A DNA stretch of 64,000 nucleotides from Cryptomeria japonica (lineage: Eukaryota; Streptophyta; Pinopsida; Cupressales; Cupressaceae): positions 477,053,508 to 477,117,507 of the forward strand of contig NC_081405.1 of assembly GCF_030272615.1 (NCBI RefSeq), read 5' to 3'. The position numbers and the translations under genes are program-made. Below the pieces are notes generated by a model, which did no database searches, was not told the DNA's origin, and was given only the letters and a program-made list of their open reading frames with translations. Position 1 is the first letter of the stretch. The number at the start of each line of letters is the position of its first letter. Shown piece after piece: positions 59,301 to 64,000 of the stretch.

Positions 59301-59810
59301 CAAAACTAAATATGTGAAAATATTTTAAAATAATAGTCCACACACACACACAGGACTTCTTGATGCAAGCTATGGAGTAACATAGTATTACTCAGCTTCC
59401 CAAGGTGGGTCCCATGGTTCTCTATCTCACAATGTCCCTCAAACCAATGTTTTTGCTCTCAGATCACTGAGCAAAATGGTTTAGGGATGGCAAATATGAG
59501 AACGAGAGATGCTTTTGCTAAATTTTAGTATGAAATGGAGATTAAGCTATGTATGATTCTAAAATGCAATATACTAGATGATAAGATGATGAGGTTAGTA
59601 TGAATACTATCCTAGCATACTATATTTAGTCTATGATTGAACTAAAATGATAAAGAAAGTAATCAAAACATGCATATTTAGTCTAATTCCTGATCCAAAA
59701 GAGGCTAAATGATGAGCATAAAGATGATATGAAAGCTTGAAAGTATTTGAGCATAAGTGTAATGCTTCAAACTTGAAAGATGATTGTTTTTGAATAGAGG
59801 AATGAGAGCT

Positions 59811-59820
59811 CTATTTATAG
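59811..59820 (-). promoter_or_regulatory. LTR promoter TATA box (element F)
   Basis: CTATAAATAG on the minus strand, in the mid-LTR as expected for the U3 promoter. Confidence 0.6.
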
Positions 59821-60187
59821 CACAAACAGGGCAATGGATGGTCAAGATTGAATGGTTTAATCAAGGGCCGAGTTTGAGAGTTGGGGATCCATGTGCACAA
59901 TTGGCACCAATGAAATGGTGACAAATGTCAACATAGGGTTGGGTTGAGAGAAGAGGTTGGAGGCATTAAAAGCCTGAGAAGACCTCATGGTTATCTAAAG
60001 GCTAAGGGTCAAGTCTAAGTTAGGCTTACCCACTGGATTAAGAGTTAATCCAAGGATAAACCTTTGTGCAAATGATTAAGAGATAATCATGGTCAAAGCA
60101 TTAAAGGCCTGATGAGATCTTTGGGTTGGGTAGAGGTTGAGTCAAAACAAATGTTTTAACCATGTGGGAGGGTTTGAATTAACCATT

Positions 60188-60320
60188 AATGGTTATTGGA
60201 GACTTTAGGGATTAAGTGGTTGAAGTTTGAAAGCCTTCAATGGTTTTCAAAGACTTTAAGGGTTTTGGTGGTTGAAGGTTGAAAACCTTTAATGGTTATC
60301 AAAGACTTTAAGCCATTTGA
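60188..60320 (-). repeat. 51-52 bp tandem repeat in the F LTR
   Basis: Units begin AATGGTT at 60188, 60239 and 60291, sharing GACTTTA and GGTTGAAG blocks; the third is partial. Confidence 0.8.
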
Positions 60321-60758
60321 GAAGTGACTTCCCTTTTCTTAGGGATGTGACAAAGTTTAGAGGAGGGGTTAGGTTAATTAGAAGCGATTAGAAGATTCTA
60401 GAAGGGATTAGAAAGGGGTTTGGGATTTTGCAAGTGGATAGAGAGATAATAGGATTTAATTGAAATAATTTAATTCATTCAATTTGGTTGTAATTTGGAG
60501 AAATTAAATAAATTAGATTTATTCAATTTAGGATAACTATTTAATTAAATTTGAATTTAATTAAAAGTGGATAGGGGGATTTAATTGAATAAAATGATTT
60601 ATTCATTAAATGGTATAGTGAATTTAATTCAAATAAATTGAATAATTTATTTAATTAAATAGAAGAATGTGGATAATTTAATTAAATTGGATTTAATCAA
60701 ATAGAGAAATGAACATAAAATATTCATTTAGGAATATGGTCATTTTTATACGTCTACA

Positions 60759-60772
60759 TTTTGCCCCTCTTT
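60759..60772 (-). other. Polypurine tract of element F
   Basis: Minus-strand AAAGAGGGGCAAAA before the LTR. Nearly the same as the PPT of A. Confidence 0.8.
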
Positions 60773-60898
60773 GAAGTGACGTGTGTGCACATGTTATTTC
60801 AAAGAAAATGATGTGTTTTTGTGATTTTATGATCAAATGCAATTTTTGTGTCGCTCTTTTGATTTGCAAGTTATGCCATAGATTCAATTTGATGTGTG

Positions 60899-61019
60899 AT
60901 GCCCCCTCGGGAGATGAATCAATTTTTTTGAAATTTTTTTTTTATTTAATTTGATGAAGTTCGTATGATGTGTATGATTTCGTGCAAGTAAAAAGTGTGT
61001 AGATTGATTCATCTCCCGA
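60899..61019 (-). other. Inverted arms with CTCCCGAGGGGGCAT (element F)
   Basis: TCGGGAGATGAATCAAT (60907-60923) and ATTGATTCATCTCCCGA (61003-61019) are perfect 17-bp inverted arms with a 79-nt loop. On the minus strand the downstream arm continues into GGGGGCAT, giving the same 15-mer as at 8037-8051 in A. Confidence 0.8.
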
Positions 61020-61100
61020 TAAGTTACAACTGTTTTGGTATAGGGGAGACCGCGACCATATTACAGGTCCCTACGGCTAACCCTAATTTCATTTTTCTCC

Positions 61101-61107
61101 TATAAAA
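61101..61107 (+). promoter_or_regulatory. TATA box of the PMD gene (element F)
   Basis: TATAAAA ends 75 nt before the ATG at 61182, the same spacing as in A. Confidence 0.7.
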
Positions 61108-61343
61108 GGGGAAAAGGGCTTGATTTAGGTTCGTTTGTGCTTTGTTGAGTTTGAAGAAAGAGAATTGGCTCTGGAGAGAAAATGCCTATTCCCTATCACA
61201 GACACCGTTTCGAGTGCATTCGGAGGTACCGAAGACCTGTAGCGCGTGGACCACCAGTAAGTCAACGTTTTTTACCCCTTTTTGATTTTTTGTTTTGTCA
61301 TTTTTAGGCATTTTTTGATTTTCAAAGTTCGGGTGTTACGTTT

Positions 61344-61800
61344 TAGCGCATCTAAGGTCCATAGTAGCGCATGCGAAGTGTGAAGTAGCGCATCAAGTTT
61401 AAATTTAGGGGTTGCATCCGAAAACTGTAGGTTAGCGCATAAAACTTTTAGGTTAGCGCGTGTATGGATAATAGCACATGTAAAGTATTGGGTAGCGCAT
61501 CGCGTCAATAGGTTAGCGCATAGTTTTGACCTAGCACATAGGGGCCGCCGGGGTTCGCATAGGGAAGGGGGTTTAGCGCGTAGGACTAACCTAGTGCATA
61601 GGGCTAAAAGGGTAGTGCTTAGGAAGGGTAGATTAGCGCGTAGGCAGAGTCTAGCGCATGGGGTGGGTTAGGTAGCGCATTGGGTGAAAAGTTTAGTGCA
61701 TAGACAGAGTCTAGCACATAGAATAGGTAGATTAGCGTGTAGGAGAGACAACCTAGCGCGTGGGGGTAATTTAGCACATTGAAGATCTATTTTAGCGCAT
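61344..61800 (+). repeat. TAGCGCAT motif array in the PMD intron (F)
   Basis: Twenty-one recognisable copies of TAGCGCAT/TAGCGCGT and derivatives (TAGCACAT, TAGTGCAT, TAGCGTGT) in 457 bp, all in one orientation, spaced roughly 14-50 bp. One more (TAGCGCGT) lies in exon 1 at 61240-61247. Differences are mainly CG to CA or TG. Confidence 0.9.
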
Positions 61801-63399
61801 CTAAAAAATTTTGCAGTTTTGCTCGAGTTGACAATTTGTTTTGTCTGCCTGTCGTGTTTTGATGAATTTACCCAATAGGAGTGTTTGTATGACTTGTTTT
61901 GATTTGCAAGTTTTCAAGTTATATATAGATATCAATCTGTTGTGTTGATAAAAAATGATGTAGTTGCGTGTTCTGTTTCAAGTTCAATGTATGTGAAAAC
62001 CTGAGTTGTGTTACAAGCCGACATGGGTTGGAAACTTGAGTTGTTTTACAAGTTTATGTGATTTTGGTACTTGAGTTGTTTTACAAGTTTTGATATGGTT
62101 TTTGAGAACTTGAGTTGTGTTACAAGTTGATATGAAATTATAGGTTTTTGAACTTGATGTAGATGAGCAAATTGTTTCATGTTGTTGATGTAAGTTTGAT
62201 TTTGATATCTTTGTATTGATGTGTAAACTGATATTGGATTTGTTTTGTTTGTTGATAGGAGCGATTGGGTGTTGTACAGTTGAGGGAGAGATTCTTGAGA
62301 CCATGGACGTTGATACCACGATTGTCACAGGCAGACTTGGATATTATAGAGAGATGTGGATTGACCTCTCTTCTGGATATGCCTCGGTTCACTGTGAACC
62401 GGGAGATTTTAACAGTGTTGGTAGAGAGGTGGCATAGCGACACAAACACCTTTCATTTTGCCACTGGAGAGATGACAGTGACACCAGAGGATTGCTACCG
62501 GATTTTGCAGATTCCTGTTGTAGGGGCACTACTTCCTTATGAGCAATCAGAGGAGGGTGGCACAGAGGCACTGCGCCGGATTTTTCAGGATGACATAGTT
62601 TGTGGCTACGAGATCCCCTGGCAGGAGTTTTTGGATTTGGGTTATGCACCGCTACCATCTGTACTGGCAGGATTCATTGGGGGATTCCTTTGTCTTGATC
62701 GTAGGTCAAAGGGATTCTCGATGGGATGGGGACTAGTTTTGGAGGAGATGGTTACGTAGGGAAGGAGGTTTACATGGGGGTCAGCGATGCTGGCTCACTT
62801 ATACAGGAGTTTACATGAGGTAGTATACCTCAGTTATAGTAGCTTGTTAGCGGGAGTGACCCTATTATAGGTATGGTGCTGGGAGCACATTCCAGCAGCT
62901 AGGCCACTGGCAGATAGAGACAGGCCCGTAGGTGCAGCATATGCCTACGGATATAGAGGCCTAGTTGTCCAGCGTAAGCTGGGCAAACTAGAGCATTGGA
63001 GGAGGATTTTTGATGATATAAATATGGTCACCTGGAGGCCGTATACAGGTTGCGAGGTATGGGCGGAGGATGGGCTGGAGATGCCCTTTGTATTTATGAC
63101 ATGGTATCTGATTGGGAGGACCCCGTTCATCATTGAGCGGTTTGTGGTGACCCGAGTTTTGCGACAGTTCGAGTGCCAGCAGGGTGTTCCACAGGGAGCA
63201 TGTTTGTATGCACGGAGGTAGTAGGATGTGGCCAATTGGGGGCTGACTATTGATAGTGTGGTGGTGATTGAGGAGTTTATGGGGTTGGTCGGGCAGATCT
63301 GGGACTATGCCCCAGAGATTTAGGACGTAGGTATGACAGATGAGTTCGTTCGTTTGTTTGCTGCACGGGCAGTGGCTAGGATCTCAGGTCTAGAGGAGA

Positions 63400-63660
63400 T
63401 GAGGCCAACGTTTGACTCGGATGGGGAGGAGGGAGATGGGGGAGATGATGGAGATGATGGGGAGGATGGAGGAGGGAGAGGAGCTAGAGGGAGGCAGGGA
63501 GGTAGAGGTGTGGAGAGAGCGGTACGATAGGGGAGGATTGAGAGGGGGAGAGGAGGATTGGCTATCAGAGCCGGGAGAGAGGGGAGAGTGATGGAGGTGC
63601 TGGCTGCAGTGGGGGGTGAGGAGGAGATGAGTAGACCAGCATAGAGGAGGAGGGTAGATA
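63400..63660 (+). repeat. Purine-rich low-complexity tract in the PMD gene
   Basis: G/A-rich GGAGAT/GGAGGA repeats coding the acidic-to-Gly/Arg linker (DSDGEEGDGGDDGDDGEDGG and following). The A copy has an analogous linker at about 5830-5540. Confidence 0.75.
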
Positions 63661-64000
63661 TACTCCCACCTCTAGTACCGAGGACAGGGCGAGTGGGAGG
63701 GGTTCCTCTAGCACAGGTACCGCTGCGGGTTTGAGTGCCAGGTCATGTGGAAGATGCACAGATCCGGACTTTGCAGATTACCGTGTAGCAGCTGCAGGCA
63801 TAGATTTTGACCTATCAGTGGCAGATTTCTCAGTTGACCACTAAGAGAGATACTGAGATAGAGCGGCGAGGATGAGCGGAGGAGGCATTGGCGAGTGTGC
63901 AGAGAGCAGCAGCGGGTGGTCCATTGAGAGACACCCTTAGAGAGCTGACACGGAGAGTGCAGGAGGTAGAGTATTATAGGCGGTATTATGAGGCTGCAGT

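Larger units (their letters stand above)
59300..60758 (-). repeat. 3' LTR of element F
   Basis: Ends GTCTACA at 60758 in + coordinates, next to the PPT. A TATA box (minus strand CTATAAATAG) is at 59811-59820. Contains a 51-52 bp tandem repeat at 60188-60320 and is very AT-rich from 60440 to 60720. No ORF. Confidence 0.65.
59300..64000 (-). mobile_element. Element F: Tat-lineage element, 3' end with antisense PMD gene
   Basis: Element orientation is minus: the PPT at 60759-60772 (minus strand AAAGAGGGGCAAAA) precedes an LTR that starts TGTAGACG and extends left into E. To the right lie the CTCCCGAGGGGGCAT structure and a PMD gene on the + strand, the same order as in A. Pol should lie beyond 64000 on the minus strand. 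The left border (59282-59340) is not resolved. Confidence 0.75.
61182..64000 (+). pseudogene. PMD gene of element F, two exons, runs off the window
   Basis: Exon 1 is 61182-61256 (25 codons, starts MPIPYHRHRFEC, Arg-rich). The intron is 61257-62258 (1,002 bp, GTAAGT...GATAG, phase 0). Exon 2 runs from 62259 past the window end in one frame. The PMD-like domain is at 62280-63220 (LTSLLDMPRFTVNREIL, ATGEMTVTPEDCYRIL, LAGFIGGFLCLDR, IIERFVVTRVLRQFECQQG), then an acidic Gly/Arg-rich linker (63400-63660) and a coiled coil (63760-64000). Eleven in-frame stops (nine TAG, two TGA), all explainable by C-to-T change of CAG, TGG or CGA, make it a pseudogene. Exon lengths and phase match the A copy. The role of PMD proteins is not known; antisense placement in a retroelement suggests captured or regulatory function (inference). 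Confidence 0.8.

Noticed and set aside
59282..59345. Exact left end of the F LTR
   Set aside because: Several TG starts are possible and the partner LTR is outside, so no border or target duplication is claimed.
61344..61800. TAGCGCAT array considered as a CRISPR or satellite
   Set aside because: The repeat is only 8 bp with irregular spacing, in a plant retroelement intron; neither CRISPR-like nor a head-to-tail satellite.
62011..62449. Minus-strand ORFs over the end of the PMD intron
   Set aside because: They are shadows of the repetitive ACTTGAGTTGTTTTACAAG-type intron sequence and of exon 2.

Overview
The window is an intergenic block of nested, mostly decayed LTR retrotransposons. I recognise no host gene, rRNA or tRNA gene. 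The content is that of a large-genome seed plant: Ty3/gypsy Tat elements with a second RNase H, a Tekay-like chromovirus with ~4 kb LTRs, SIRE-like Ty1/copia elements with initiator-Met-tRNA primer sites, a LARD-like non-coding element, and strong C-to-T decay at CAG and CpG. A gymnosperm is plausible but not provable from the sequence.

Layout. Element A (1 to ~10000, +) is the 3' half of a Tat element: RT, RNase H, archaeal-type RNase H and integrase (1-3606), an antisense plant-mobile-domain (PMD) gene (7581-5189), an array of hairpins, a polypurine tract (PPT) and the 3' LTR (from 8771). Element B (from 10282, +) is a gag-plus-unknown-ORF2 element. It is split by element C (12597-32817, -, copia; target duplication CAAGA) and again by element D (32931 to beyond 52304, -, copia). 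C carries two insertions, one in each LTR: N (13943-20423, -, same family as B; duplication CTATT) and H (25271-31675, +, copia of the same family as C; duplication CATTT). D carries G (37260-50473, -, LARD-like with 4.7 kb LTRs ~99.5% identical; duplication TGAGC) in its protease motif, and E (from 52305, -, Tekay-like chromovirus) in its 5' LTR. E is broken by F (~59300 to the window end, -), a second Tat element whose antisense PMD gene reads on the + strand from 61182.

Most notable. (1) The PMD genes of A and F share one architecture: a TATA box 75 nt before the ATG, a 25-codon first exon, a phase-0 intron packed with a short CpG-containing motif (a different motif in each), and a long second exon (PMD, charged/Gly-rich linker, coiled coil). 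(2) Between that gene and the LTR both elements carry CTCCCGAGGGGGCAT, whose first half pairs with a distant upstream arm; arm sequences differ but pairing is kept. (3) Element A has four 30-34 nt hairpins with a conserved loop and compensated stems. (4) B and N encode a Gag with four CCHC knuckles and a ~1,070-codon ORF2 I do not recognise. (5) Premature stops in several elements are overwhelmingly TAG at expected CAG or TGG codons, the mark of decay at methylated CHG sites.

Genes here work only within their own elements (gag, protease, integrase, RT, RNase H). All are interrupted, so none looks autonomous. G is the youngest visible insertion and non-coding, so any recent movement needed enzymes supplied from elsewhere.
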